Positions 54,073 through 62,942 of a stretch of 64,000 nt of DNA are shown piece after piece. The notes beneath the pieces were generated by a model. It was given only the letters and a program-made list of their open reading frames with translations, ran no database searches and was not told where the DNA came from. Position 1 is the first letter of the stretch, and the number at the start of each line of letters is the position of its first letter. The position numbers were made by a program, and so were the translations under genes. The stretch is from Flavobacterium caeni (GTDB taxonomy: Bacteria; Bacteroidota; Bacteroidia; Flavobacteriales; Flavobacteriaceae). The stretch spans positions 1 through 64,000 of the forward strand of contig NZ_FMVF01000016.1 in the NCBI RefSeq assembly GCF_900101895.1, in the 5' to 3' direction.

Positions 54073-54441
54073 CTATTTTTTAAAAATAAAATAAACGGCC
54101 AACACCAGAAACAAGAACCCAACGGCGTGGTTCCACCTGAAGGTTTCGTTTTTGAAGAACAACAGCGAGAAAATGACGAACACCACCAAAGTAATCACTT
54201 CCTGTATCACTTTGAGTTGCATCAGCGAAAATGGCCCGCCGTTGCCGTTGTAGCCTATTTTGTTGGCAGGAACCTGAAAACAGTATTCGAACAAGGCCAA
54301 TCCCCAACTGATCAGGATGATCGCGATGAGCCCCGCGTTCTCGAACCATTTGAGTTCCTTGAATTTGAGGTGCCCGTACCACGCCAGCGTCATGAATACA
54401 TTCGACAGTACGAGCAGCCCGATGGTCAAAACGCTCTTCAT
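54073..54441 (-). CDS. DUF486 (DMT-like) membrane protein
   Basis: 122 residues with four hydrophobic helices: LTIGLLVLSNVFMTLAWYG, AGLIAIILISWGLALFEYC, VITLVVFVIFSLLFF and HAVGFLFLVLAVYFI. The phrase FEYCFQVPANKIGY is characteristic of DUF486, a relative of drug/metabolite transporters. Its start overlaps the stop of the ATPase gene by one base. Transport substrate unknown. Confidence 0.92.
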   Translation of the reverse strand: MKSVLTIGLLVLSNVFMTLAWYGHLKFKELKWFENAGLIAIILISWGLALFEYCFQVPANKIGYNGNGGPFSLMQLKVIQEVITLVVFVIFSLLFFKNETFRWNHAVGFLFLVLAVYFIFKK

Positions 54442-55964
54442 TACTTCTTGAACAGCTTGGTCAAAATCCCGAACGCCCCGCGGATGAACGTGGCGCTCGT
54501 AAGCACTTTGATCACCGATTTGGTGGTTTGGCTCATCGGTTCGCTTGCGGCTTTTTTCTCGGCCTTGGCTTCGGCTTGCTGCTGTTGCTGGGCCTGTTGT
54601 TGCTGTTCGACGACCTCGATTTTTTTGTTGAGCATTTCGTAGGCGCTTTCGCGGTCGAGTACTTCGCTGTATTTTCTAACCAATTTGGACTGTGCGTTGA
54701 TCTGGTCGATTTCGCCTTGCGTCAAAATATCCATGCGGCTCATGGGTGCACGCATCATCGTGGCGGCCAACGGCGTCGGGTTGCCTTTTTCGCTGAGTGC
54801 CGTCACCAATGCTTCGCCTATGCCCAGGTTGGTGAGCACCTCGTCGGTTTTGTAGAATTCAGAAATCGGATAGTTTTCGGCCGTCATCTTGATGGCCTTG
54901 CGGTCGTTGGCCGTAAATGCGCGCAGGGCGTGTTGCACCTTGAGTCCGAGTTGCGCCAATACGCTCGACGGCACATCCATCGGGTTTTGCGTCACAAAGA
55001 AAATGCCGATGCCTTTCGAGCGGATCAGTTTGACGATGCTTTCGATCTGGTCTAAAAGCGCCTTGCTCGCCTCGTTAAAGATGAGGTGCGCCTCGTCGAT
55101 GAAAATCACGAGTTCGGGCTGCCCGGAATCGCCTTGTTCGGGCATCTGCTGATAGATCTCGGCGAGCAAACTCAACATAAAAGTAGAGAACAATTTGGGT
55201 TTGTCCTGGATGTCGGTCAATCGGATGATGTTGATGTAGCCGTGGCCGTTTTGGTCGATGCGCATCAAATCGTTGATGTCGAACGACATTTCGCCAAAGA
55301 ACAAATCGGCGCCCTGTTGCTCGAGCTCGATGATCTTGCGAAGAATGGTTCCCGTAGTGGCGGTCGATATTTTGCCGTAGTGTTCCTCGATTTCGGCCTT
55401 GCCTTCTTCGGTGATGTAGTTGATGACTTTTTTGATGTCTTTCAAATCGAGCAGCGGCATTTTGTTGTCGTCGCAATATTTGAAAATGACGGCCACCACG
55501 CCCGCCTGCACATCGTTCAAATCAAGGATGCGCGAGAACAGCACGGGGCCGAATTCCGACACGGTCGCGCGAAGCCTGACGCCGTTTTGCTCGGAAAGTG
55601 TCATTAATTCGACAGGGAATCCCAACGTTTTGTATGGAATTTGAATCTTGGTATGGCGTTCTGTGATAAAAGGCAATTCGGTGCCGGGTTGTGCGATACC
55701 GCTAAAGTCGCCCTTGATGTCCATCATCAGCACCGGGATGCCAAATGCCGAAAGCTGTTCAGACAGTACTTGGATGGTTTTGGTTTTGCCCGTTCCCGTG
55801 GCCCCGGCAATCAAACCGTGGCGGTTCATGGTCTTGAGCGGGACTTTGACATGGGCCTGGCCCAATGCTTCGCCGTTTAACATTGCGGCCCCCAAGGTGA
55901 TGCTTTCGCCTTTGGCCGTATAACCGTCGTTGATTTGCTGGATAAAGCTTTCTGTATTGCTCAT
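54441..55964 (-). CDS. HerA-like/DUF853 ATPase (YjgR family)
   Basis: 507-residue P-loop ATPase of the HerA/VirB4-FtsK group. Walker A AGATGTGKTKTIQ (about 53-65), MMDIKGDFSGIAQPG (substrate-strand region), Walker B LVIFIDEAHLIFNEAS, and IGIFFVTQNPMDVPSSVLAQ (sensor). The C-terminus has a Gln-rich coiled region, VEQQQQAQQQQQ, then a Lys/Glu-rich stretch. Its cellular role is not established; E. coli YjgR is a homologue. It heads the minus-strand unit with DUF486 and the cupin gene. Confidence 0.9.
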   Translation of the reverse strand: MSNTESFIQQINDGYTAKGESITLGAAMLNGEALGQAHVKVPLKTMNRHGLIAGATGTGKTKTIQVLSEQLSAFGIPVLMMDIKGDFSGIAQPGTELPFITERHTKIQIPYKTLGFPVELMTLSEQNGVRLRATVSEFGPVLFSRILDLNDVQAGVVAVIFKYCDDNKMPLLDLKDIKKVINYITEEGKAEIEEHYGKISTATTGTILRKIIELEQQGADLFFGEMSFDINDLMRIDQNGHGYINIIRLTDIQDKPKLFSTFMLSLLAEIYQQMPEQGDSGQPELVIFIDEAHLIFNEASKALLDQIESIVKLIRSKGIGIFFVTQNPMDVPSSVLAQLGLKVQHALRAFTANDRKAIKMTAENYPISEFYKTDEVLTNLGIGEALVTALSEKGNPTPLAATMMRAPMSRMDILTQGEIDQINAQSKLVRKYSEVLDRESAYEMLNKKIEVVEQQQQAQQQQQAEAKAEKKAASEPMSQTTKSVIKVLTSATFIRGAFGILTKLFKK

Positions 55965-56317
55965 GGAAAAGTGTATGTAAATTGTGTTCTTGTTGTTATG
56001 AAATGGTTAAGCAAAATAATTGTCAATCTGATAATTGTAAGATTTGGTTTGCAGTGATTTGGACGCGATTTTTGTTGAAAAATTACCATCCAAAAAACAC
56101 ATTGACTAACTAAATCTAGGTAAATCTAGGCTTTTATTTAACAATTTTCAAATAATGCCTAAACCCGCACCAATGCAGACATTTTGAGCGATTAAATTAA
56201 TCATAATAAAATTAAAAAAAGTTTTTTTATTTAAACTAAAAAATTAAATTTGCTCCTATTCAAAAAATTTTACAACTAAAAATTTCTAAATTATTTAAAC
56301 TATTAAAAATTAAAAAA
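55965..56317. other. Gene-free AT-rich region before exbB
   Basis: No protein frame or stable hairpin is seen. It holds a tandem TAAATCTAGG repeat (56115-56134) and, close to exbB, TAAATTTG at 56245-56252, an exact -7 match likely used by the exb operon; no TTG sits at the expected -33 distance. Confidence 0.5.
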
Positions 56318-57139
56318 ATGGCAAACGTTAAAAAAGAAAGTAGTTCAAAAGGAGGAAGCATGTTCTCGGGTATCGTGATTGTGTTGTGCGTCTTCGTAGG
56401 ATGGATCATATGGCAATTCATCATGGGTAACGGGGCAAACTTTGAAGGAGGAGTGAACACCGGCCACCCACTGCCAGGCAACTACCTTGCGATGGTATAT
56501 AAAGGAGGACCAATCGTTCCTGTTTTGATGGGCTTACTTTTGATGGTTATCGTTTTCTCTTTTGAGCGCTACTTTGTGATTACCAAGGCAGCTGGTAAAG
56601 GAAACCTCGACCAATTTATGAAAAATGTTCAAGGCAACATTAAGACTGGAGACATCGACGGTGCCATTGCAAACTGCGACAAGCAACAAGGTTCTGTTGC
56701 CAATGCCATTAGAGCTGCGTTGGTCAAATACCAAGAAGTGAAAAAAGAAGGTTTGAACAGCGAAGAAGCTGCCGAAACCATCCACAAAGAAATCGAAGAG
56801 GCTACTTCACTCGAAATGCCGATGCTCGAGAAAAACCTGACCATCCTTTCTACATTGGTGTCATTGGGTACGCTCGCGGGTCTCTTGGGTACAGTAACTG
56901 GTATGATCAAGGCGTTCGGCGCGTTGGCAACTGCAGGTACACCAGACCAGGCTATGTTGGCCAACGGTATTTCTGAAGCGTTGATCAACACCGCTACAGG
57001 TATTGCAACTTCGGCTTTGGCGATCATCGCTTACAACTTCTTTACGTCTAAGATCGACACGTTGACTTACTCTATCGACGAGGCTGGTTCAACCATCGTG
57101 AACACTTACAGACACTTCAGAGGTTCTTTGAAAAACTAA
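56318..57139 (+). CDS. exbB: ExbB/TolQ/MotA-type proton channel
   Basis: Inner-membrane subunit of the TonB energising complex. 273 residues: an N-terminal helix (FSGIVIVLCVFVGWIIWQF), a second (VPVLMGLLLMVIVFSFERYF), a cytoplasmic part rich in Lys/Glu, then the conserved pair LTILSTLVSLGTLAGLLGTV and ATGIATSALAIIAYNFF. GLLGTVTGMIKAF is the family signature. It starts a run exbB, exbD, exbD, tonB with short gaps, all on one strand. Confidence 0.95.
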   Translation: MANVKKESSSKGGSMFSGIVIVLCVFVGWIIWQFIMGNGANFEGGVNTGHPLPGNYLAMVYKGGPIVPVLMGLLLMVIVFSFERYFVITKAAGKGNLDQFMKNVQGNIKTGDIDGAIANCDKQQGSVANAIRAALVKYQEVKKEGLNSEEAAETIHKEIEEATSLEMPMLEKNLTILSTLVSLGTLAGLLGTVTGMIKAFGALATAGTPDQAMLANGISEALINTATGIATSALAIIAYNFFTSKIDTLTYSIDEAGSTIVNTYRHFRGSLKN

Positions 57140-57194
57140 ATTATAAATAATAGTGTGTCCTTAATAAGAAGGATACAGTATTTAAAATATAAGT

Positions 57195-57806
57195 ATGGCT
57201 AACGTAAAAATGTCCAAAAAAGCCGCGTCTATCGATATGACCGCGATGTGTGACGTTGCCTTCTTGTTGTTGACGTTCTTTATCCTGACCGCAACGGCAA
57301 AGCAGCCCGAACCATTGCCCGTCGATACGCCGGCGTCTACGGTACAAACCAAACTCCCTGAATCGGATTTGGCCACCATTACCGTAGGAAAAGGAAAGGT
57401 GTTCTACGACCTCAAAGGCCGCGAAGTGCGCAAAAAAGCACTCGAGTTGATGGGGCAAAAGTACGGCATCACCTTTACACCAGAAGAGGCAGAGCGATTT
57501 GGCGTGATGGAAGGATTCGGCGTGCCGATCCAAAACCTCAAGCAAATCATCGCCATGACCAGCACCGACCGCAACAAGGCGGGCCAGCCGGGGATCCCGA
57601 AAGATTCATTGGACAACCAATTGAAAGAATGGATTTACAATTCCCGTATCGCCAACATCGAAGTAAACGATGCCGAGTTGCAAATTGCAATCAAGGGTGA
57701 CGCTAAAGAAGAGTATCCGCAGATCAAAAAGATCATGGATATTTTACAGGACCAAAAGATCAACAGCTTCAACCTGGTGACCGGTCTGAGAGGAAAAGAC
57801 TTTTAA
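57195..57806 (+). CDS. exbD: ExbD/TolR family protein 1
   Basis: 203 residues with one N-terminal helix, ASIDMTAMCDVAFLLLTFFI, carrying the essential Asp (DMTAMCD region), then a periplasmic ExbD domain. The periplasmic part has a long insertion (about 85-150) compared with the short E. coli ExbD, which is usual in Bacteroidetes. It differs from the next ExbD, so the complex probably contains two kinds of ExbD. Confidence 0.92.
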   Translation: MANVKMSKKAASIDMTAMCDVAFLLLTFFILTATAKQPEPLPVDTPASTVQTKLPESDLATITVGKGKVFYDLKGREVRKKALELMGQKYGITFTPEEAERFGVMEGFGVPIQNLKQIIAMTSTDRNKAGQPGIPKDSLDNQLKEWIYNSRIANIEVNDAELQIAIKGDAKEEYPQIKKIMDILQDQKINSFNLVTGLRGKDF

Positions 57807-57823
57807 TATAAAAAAATACAGAA

Positions 57824-58438
57824 ATGGCTGAATTAAATACCGGCGATGGCGGCGGTGGCAAGAAAGGCAGTAAGAAAGTCAGGAGTAAAAAACAGAATAG
57901 CAAGGTAGACCTCACCGCGATGGTCGACTTAGCGTTCCTCTTGATTACGTTCTTTATGCTTACCACGTCGTTGTCAAAACCCCAATCGATGGATTTGGGA
58001 TTGCCGGACAAGGACGATGATCCTAGCAAAAATAAAGACGTCAAGGTAGACGAAAACCGTACCATGACGCTGTTGCTCGGCGACAACAACCAAATGAAAA
58101 TGTACATGGGGTTGTTGGCCACGCCAAAAATTGCGCCCAAAGAAATGGCTTACGGCAAGGAAGGCATCCGTCAGGAATTGCTCAAGCAAAGACAGGCGGT
58201 GGTCGAGTACACAGGCAACAAAGACAAGGGGCTTATCGTCATCATCAAACCAAGCAAGAAAGCGAGTTACAAAAACTTGGTCGACATCTTGGATGAAATG
58301 GCAATCGTAGATGTTCCGACCTATGCGATCGTGAACGATTACACCCCAGAAGAAAGCAAACTGATAGGAATACCTAATGCCGGTGGTCCGGCTGCACCAG
58401 CCGATGCTTCGGCCGATGCCGCTACACCTGCGCCCTAA
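57824..58438 (+). CDS. exbD: ExbD/TolR family protein 2
   Basis: 204 residues. A Gly/Lys-rich cytoplasmic start (DGGGGKKGSKKVRSKKQNSK), the helix KVDLTAMVDLAFLLITFFML with the functional Asp, then a periplasmic domain with GLIVIIKPSKKASYKNLVDI and an Ala/Pro-rich tail. It follows the first exbD by 17 bp. Confidence 0.92.
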   Translation: MAELNTGDGGGGKKGSKKVRSKKQNSKVDLTAMVDLAFLLITFFMLTTSLSKPQSMDLGLPDKDDDPSKNKDVKVDENRTMTLLLGDNNQMKMYMGLLATPKIAPKEMAYGKEGIRQELLKQRQAVVEYTGNKDKGLIVIIKPSKKASYKNLVDILDEMAIVDVPTYAIVNDYTPEESKLIGIPNAGGPAAPADASADAATPAP

Positions 58439-58455
58439 TCTGAAAAAATAGCAAG

Positions 58456-59247
58456 ATGAAATTAGATTTATTAAAAAGATCTTGGACGGACATCGTGTTC
58501 GAAGGGCGTAACAAAAAATACGGCGCCTACGAATTGCGTACGACCAATCCAATGACGACCTGGCGTGCATTTGCCATCGGCGCGGTGATTTTTGCCTTTT
58601 TGGTGAGCATCCCGATGTTGGCCAAATTGATCCCGGAGTCGAACGACGAGGATGTCAACCTCGACAAGAAGATCGTGACGGTAAAATTGCCGCCTAAAGA
58701 GAAACCAAAGGAAAATCTTCCACCACCACCACCACCACCACCAAAAGTGGATCAGGTGAAATTCGTCAAGCCCGTTGTGGCCAAGGCCGAAGAAGTGGTA
58801 GAAGAGCCGCCTAAAATCAAGGAAATCGTCGACAAAAAGCTCGGAGCCGAAACCATCAAAGGTGACCCCGATGCCGAGTTGACGGTAGAGCCGGTAGGAA
58901 ACGGTCCGAAAGATGTAGTCGAAGAAGACAACAACATCTACAACACGGCCGGTATCGAGGTCAAGCCAGAATTCCCTGGCGGTATGGCCAAGTTCTACAG
59001 CTACATCCAAAAGAACTACCAGGCACCTGAAGAAGAAGGTTTGAACGGAAAAGTATTCGTTTCTTTCGTTGTCGAAAAAGACGGATCGTTGACCGACATC
59101 AAAGTCATCAGGGACATCGGTTACGGAACGGGTAAGGAAGCCATCAGGGTGTTGAAAAACTGTCCGAAATGGAACCCGGGTGAGCAGAATGGTAAGAAGG
59201 TAAGGGTATTGTACTCGTTGCCGATTAACATTACCACCGCGAACTAA
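58456..59247 (+). CDS. tonB: Energy transducer TonB
   Basis: Links the ExbB/ExbD motor to outer-membrane receptors. 263 residues: a short cytoplasmic start, helix AFAIGAVIFAFLVSIPML (about 35-52), a Pro-rich spacer with eight prolines in a row (PPPPPPPPK, encoded by a CCA-type repeat at about 58721-58743), and the C-terminal TonB domain VKPEFPGGMAKFYSYIQKNY to VRVLYSLPINI. This is the standard Bacteroidetes TonB layout. Confidence 0.95.
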   Translation: MKLDLLKRSWTDIVFEGRNKKYGAYELRTTNPMTTWRAFAIGAVIFAFLVSIPMLAKLIPESNDEDVNLDKKIVTVKLPPKEKPKENLPPPPPPPPKVDQVKFVKPVVAKAEEVVEEPPKIKEIVDKKLGAETIKGDPDAELTVEPVGNGPKDVVEEDNNIYNTAGIEVKPEFPGGMAKFYSYIQKNYQAPEEEGLNGKVFVSFVVEKDGSLTDIKVIRDIGYGTGKEAIRVLKNCPKWNPGEQNGKKVRVLYSLPINITTAN

Positions 59248-59481
59248 GTGATCGATAAAATAGTAAATAACATCAAGAAGAAATCGCTTAAAGAGCGATT
59301 TCTTCTCGTTATAGGAATATTGTTCTTCCTGGTTTACCTGGTCTTGGGGCTTGTCATTATCTTTTGGGAAGCACTGCCTTTTAACATGGAACCCAAAATG
59401 CGTATCGCTTTCGGCATATTGTTGATCGTGTACGCCTTTTATCGATTTATCCGTTTTTTTAACGCCAACAAGGAGTCATGA
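59248..59481 (+). CDS. Small two-helix membrane protein
   Basis: 77 residues, GTG start directly after the tonB stop, and an ATGA overlap with the next gene, so it is firmly within the operon. A basic start (KIVNNIKKKSLKERF), two hydrophobic helices (LLVIGILFFLVYLVLGLVI and IAFGILLIVYAFYRFI) and a short polar tail. I recognise no named family. A structural or accessory role with the TonB complex is possible but unproven. Confidence 0.8.
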   Translation: MIDKIVNNIKKKSLKERFLLVIGILFFLVYLVLGLVIIFWEALPFNMEPKMRIAFGILLIVYAFYRFIRFFNANKES

Positions 59482-60383
59482 AATTTATTTCCAGAATATT
59501 TCCGTTTGTTTTGCTTGCACTGTTTATCATTACCTGCAACCAAAAACGCGACGGCGAAAAAGAAACCATTTTAGAAGGCAACATGACGCTGCTTGTCGAC
59601 GAATCGCTGTTGCCTATTGTCGAGGAACAGGTAGAAGTTTTCGAAAGCCAGTACAACGCCAAGATCACGCTCGAACCCAAATCGGAGGCCGAGGTGATCC
59701 AGATTTTGGCCAACGACAGCGCGCGCGTTGCTGTTTTAGCGAGAAATCTCACAAAAGATGAGTTAAATGTTTTTAAATCAAAGAAGATTTCGCCTAGAAT
59801 TACGAAATTTGCGACAGACGGTATTGCCTTGATCGCCAACAAAAACCTTCAAGATACCATCGTCTCGTTAGAGCAGGTCCTGGATGTATTGCGCCAAAAG
59901 CCTGTTTCGGGCATCAAGGGTTTGGTATTCGACAATCCGAATTCGAGCACCGCGCAATACATGAACCAGTTGGCGGGTATCAAGAGTTTTCCGGCCACGG
60001 GCGTGTTTTCGTTCAAGACCAACGAAGAGACCATCAAGTATGTGTCCGAAAACGAAGGAATGATTGGCGTGGTGGGTGTCAATTGGGTTTACAATCCGCG
60101 CGAGGCCATCAGGCCTTTTGTAGAAAAAATCCACATTTTGAGTGTGGCCGACCCATCGGGAAATACGAGTTTCCCGAGTCAAAACGACATCGCCGAAGGC
60201 AAATATCCTTTGGCACGTGATTTGTTTATCGTCAATTGTCAGGGCTTTTCGGGCCTTGGCATGGGTTTCGCATCGTTTATCGCGGGCGAGACAGGGCAAC
60301 GAATCGTACTCAAATCGGGTTTGGTTCCCGCCAAAACACCAGGCAGAAAAATCCTTATCCGACAGGATATCGAAAAAAAATAA
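59478..60383 (+). CDS. PstS-like substrate-binding lipoprotein
   Basis: 301 residues: lipoprotein signal with Cys in FIITCNQ (about 20), then a periplasmic binding-protein fold of the PstS type: GNMTLLVDESLLPIVEEQVE, ITKFATDGIALIANKNLQDT, and GLVFDNPNSSTAQYMNQLAG (which resembles the phosphate-binding SG.T loop). No PstABC genes are here; its place inside the exb/tonB operon suggests another role, perhaps in sensing or outer-membrane uptake (inference). Confidence 0.85.
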   Translation: MKFISRIFPFVLLALFIITCNQKRDGEKETILEGNMTLLVDESLLPIVEEQVEVFESQYNAKITLEPKSEAEVIQILANDSARVAVLARNLTKDELNVFKSKKISPRITKFATDGIALIANKNLQDTIVSLEQVLDVLRQKPVSGIKGLVFDNPNSSTAQYMNQLAGIKSFPATGVFSFKTNEETIKYVSENEGMIGVVGVNWVYNPREAIRPFVEKIHILSVADPSGNTSFPSQNDIAEGKYPLARDLFIVNCQGFSGLGMGFASFIAGETGQRIVLKSGLVPAKTPGRKILIRQDIEKK

Positions 60384-60389
60384 ATAATT

Positions 60390-62063
60390 ATGAATAAGAT
60401 GAACCAATTGAAATTTTTTAGCGTTGCCCTTTTGACCACGGCAACCATGGCCCAAGCCCAAGATGTGGACCAGGCCAAAAAAACCATCGACGCCGAACAA
60501 TACGAAAAAGCCAAAGGCATGCTCAAATCTATCGTACAGGCCAAACCTTCGAACGGGCAGGCTGCTTACCTTTTGGGCAAGGTATACCTCAAGCAAAATG
60601 TGACCGATTCGGCCAAAATATATTTCCAAAAAGGAATCGCGGGTTCTGAAGGCGCCAAGTTGAATTACGCCGGATTGGGCCAAATCGAACTCGATAACAA
60701 CAACGCCACTGGGGCGCAAACCAATTTCGACCAAACCATCAAGGATGTCCGCAAGAAAGACACCGAAGAGTACATTGCGGTGGCGCGCGCCTATATGGAT
60801 GCCGACAAACCGAACTACAAAAAAGCCATCGAAGTACTCGGCAAAGCCAAATTGGCCAACCCGACCGATGCCCAGGTACAATTGGCGTTGGGTGATGCGT
60901 ACTACGGCGACAAAAACCAGAACGAAGCCTATGCGGCCTACCGTAATGCGTTCAATGCCGACAATACACTGATTCGCGCCAAGATGCAATTGGGCGTGTT
61001 GCTCAAAGGCGCCAAGGCCTATACCGAAGCCGTCAAGTCTTTCAACGACGTGATCGCCACCAGCCCGAACTACGGGCCGGTATACCGCGAGCTCGCCGAG
61101 ACCTACTACTACTGGGGCAACAACGAACCCAAAAAATACAACGAATACATCAAGCAGGCGCTTACGTATTACGAAAAATACATGACGCTCACCGACTACA
61201 GCTTGGCTTCGCGCATGCGTCACGCCGACTTCCTTATCTTGGCCAAAGACTACAAGGCGCTCGAGGTCGAAGCCGAGAAGATGAAGCAAATCGACAAAGT
61301 CAACCCGCGTATCTTGCGTTATTTGGGCTATTCGGCCTATGAGAACGGCAACATCGACGTGGCGGTTAAATCGCTCGAAGATTTCATCGCCAACCCGTCG
61401 AACAAAATCATCGCACGCGACTACATGTATCTTGGTTTGGCCAAACTTAAGAAAGCCAACAACCTCGAAACCAAAACCGTCGACGCCACGTTGTTCAACG
61501 CCGGGGTAGCCGATATCAAAAAGTCGGTCGATATGGAGATCACCATGACCAACGACTTGAGCGAAGTAGGCAAGAAATTCTACGAGCAAAAGTTGTTCAA
61601 GGAAGCCTCTGCGATCTACGAAATCGCCGTGACGAACGTCAACTCTAAAAACTACCTGCTCGACAATTTCTACTTGGGCAACTCGATCTATTACGACAAC
61701 ACCCGTAAAGATGTGGTCAAGCCAGATCCTATTGCGTTGCAAAAAGCCGACGTCGCTTTCGGCAAGGTCATCGAAGCATCGCCGACTACGCAGGATGCCT
61801 ACATCTTCCGTGCACGCACGCAGCGTTTGCTCGAGAACGAAGAACTCATCATCAAGTACTATGAGGAGTACTTGAAAGTGGTCAACGAAAAAGGCCAGGA
61901 CGAATTCACCAAGAACAAGACCAAGGTCATCGAGGCCTACAACAACATCGGGGCGAGCTACGCCAACACCGACAAGACCAAGGCCAAAGAATACTTCAAC
62001 AAGACGCTCGCGATTGATGCAACCAACAATTACGCAAGCGAGTCGTTAAAAACGCTTAGATAA
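60390..62063 (+). CDS. Secreted tetratricopeptide-repeat protein
   Basis: 557 residues with an N-terminal signal sequence (NQLKFFSVALLTTATMAQAQ) and about ten helical repeats of TPR type, for example AKGMLKSIVQAKPSNGQAAY, QVQLALGDAYYGDKNQNEAY and VKSFNDVIATSPNYGPVYR. It ends the exb/tonB operon and is followed by a terminator. Such periplasmic TPR proteins are regularly encoded with tonB genes in Bacteroidetes; they probably act as scaffolds. Confidence 0.88.
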   Translation: MNKMNQLKFFSVALLTTATMAQAQDVDQAKKTIDAEQYEKAKGMLKSIVQAKPSNGQAAYLLGKVYLKQNVTDSAKIYFQKGIAGSEGAKLNYAGLGQIELDNNNATGAQTNFDQTIKDVRKKDTEEYIAVARAYMDADKPNYKKAIEVLGKAKLANPTDAQVQLALGDAYYGDKNQNEAYAAYRNAFNADNTLIRAKMQLGVLLKGAKAYTEAVKSFNDVIATSPNYGPVYRELAETYYYWGNNEPKKYNEYIKQALTYYEKYMTLTDYSLASRMRHADFLILAKDYKALEVEAEKMKQIDKVNPRILRYLGYSAYENGNIDVAVKSLEDFIANPSNKIIARDYMYLGLAKLKKANNLETKTVDATLFNAGVADIKKSVDMEITMTNDLSEVGKKFYEQKLFKEASAIYEIAVTNVNSKNYLLDNFYLGNSIYYDNTRKDVVKPDPIALQKADVAFGKVIEASPTTQDAYIFRARTQRLLENEELIIKYYEEYLKVVNEKGQDEFTKNKTKVIEAYNNIGASYANTDKTKAKEYFNKTLAIDATNNYASESLKTLR

Positions 62064-62081
62064 TCCAGCAAGGACAATAAC

Positions 62082-62109
62082 AAAGCCGATCAGCAATGGT
62101 CGGCTTTTT
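62082..62109 (+). terminator. Rho-independent terminator of the exb/tonB operon
   Basis: AAAGCCGA and TCGGCTTT form a stem around TCAGCAATGG, followed by a T run. Confidence 0.85.
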
Positions 62110-62113
62110 CTAT

Positions 62114-62227
62114 GGGCGTGCCGGCGATCGACCCCTTGCATCTGATTGGGTTCTCGGCGCCGTCGGGCTGTGCGCTGTATCTTTCCGGGGCGCGCCCCGA
62201 AAAGGATGCCGCTGCCATCCCTCACGC
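62114..62227 (+). repeat. Short-form hairpin repeat (copy H)
   Basis: GGGCGTGCCGGCGATCG, GGCGCCGTCGGGCTGTGCGC, TGTATCTTT, the stem CCGGGGCGCGCCCCG, then AAAAGGATGCCGCTGCCATC and CCTCACGC. Cleanest copy of the GGGCGTGCC/CTCACGC subtype. Confidence 0.82.
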
Positions 62228-62305
62228 GAACGACCACGTTTGATGCCGCAATTTCGTTCTCGTTTCATCGTATTCGTTTTGACACGAATTGCCTATCTTT
62301 GCGGC

Positions 62306-62938
62306 ATGTTAACCAAAGAAATACAATCGGCTGTAGAGAAAGGCGCCATGTTGCCGCTCATGGAAGAGTTCTATACCATCCAGGGCGAAGGATTCCACAC
62401 CGGTACGGCGGCCTATTTCATCCGCATCGGCGGTTGCGATGTGGGTTGTCATTGGTGCGATGTCAAGGAAAGCTGGAACGCCGACTTGCATCCACCCACC
62501 AATGTAGACCAAATTGTCGCCAACGCGCGCCAGTATGCCGATACGGTCGTGATCACCGGCGGCGAGCCGCTTACCTGGGACATGACCTTGCTTACCGCCA
62601 AGCTCAAGGAGCAGCACATGCGCATCCACATCGAGACCTCTGGGGCCTATCCGCTTACCGGGACCTGGGACTGGATTTGCCTGTCGCCCAAGAAAACCAA
62701 ATTGCCCACGCAAACCGTTTACGACAAAGCCGATGAGCTCAAGGTCATCATCTACAACAAACACGATTTTGTCTTTGCCGAAGAACAGGCGCAAAAGGTC
62801 AATCCCAACGCCATACTGTTCCTGCAACCCGAGTGGAGCAAAAAAGAAGAAATGACGCCGCTGATCGTAGACTATGTGATGAACAATCCAAAATGGCGTG
62901 TATCTTTACAAACACATAAGTATTTGAATATTCCGTAG
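62306..62938 (+). CDS. queE: 7-carboxy-7-deazaguanine synthase
   Basis: Radical-SAM enzyme of the queuosine/preQ0 pathway. 210 residues. The [4Fe-4S] motif is CDVGCHWC (Cys-x3-Cys-x2-Cys, about 49-56), preceded by EEFYTIQGEGFHTGTAAYFI, which fits QueE; VVITGGEPLTW is the glycine-rich SAM-binding motif. TATCTTTG at 62294-62301 is a -7 match directly before the ATG. Works upstream of queA at 44885. Confidence 0.93.
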   Translation: MLTKEIQSAVEKGAMLPLMEEFYTIQGEGFHTGTAAYFIRIGGCDVGCHWCDVKESWNADLHPPTNVDQIVANARQYADTVVITGGEPLTWDMTLLTAKLKEQHMRIHIETSGAYPLTGTWDWICLSPKKTKLPTQTVYDKADELKVIIYNKHDFVFAEEQAQKVNPNAILFLQPEWSKKEEMTPLIVDYVMNNPKWRVSLQTHKYLNIP

Positions 62939-62942
62939 CTAC

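Noticed and set aside
58721..58743. Tandem CCA trinucleotide repeat
   Set aside because: Simply encodes the polyproline spacer of TonB; no sign of phase variation.
59868..61742. Long minus-strand open frame opposite the PstS-like and TPR genes
   Set aside because: Shadow frame spanning two genes, Phe/Val-rich without domains.
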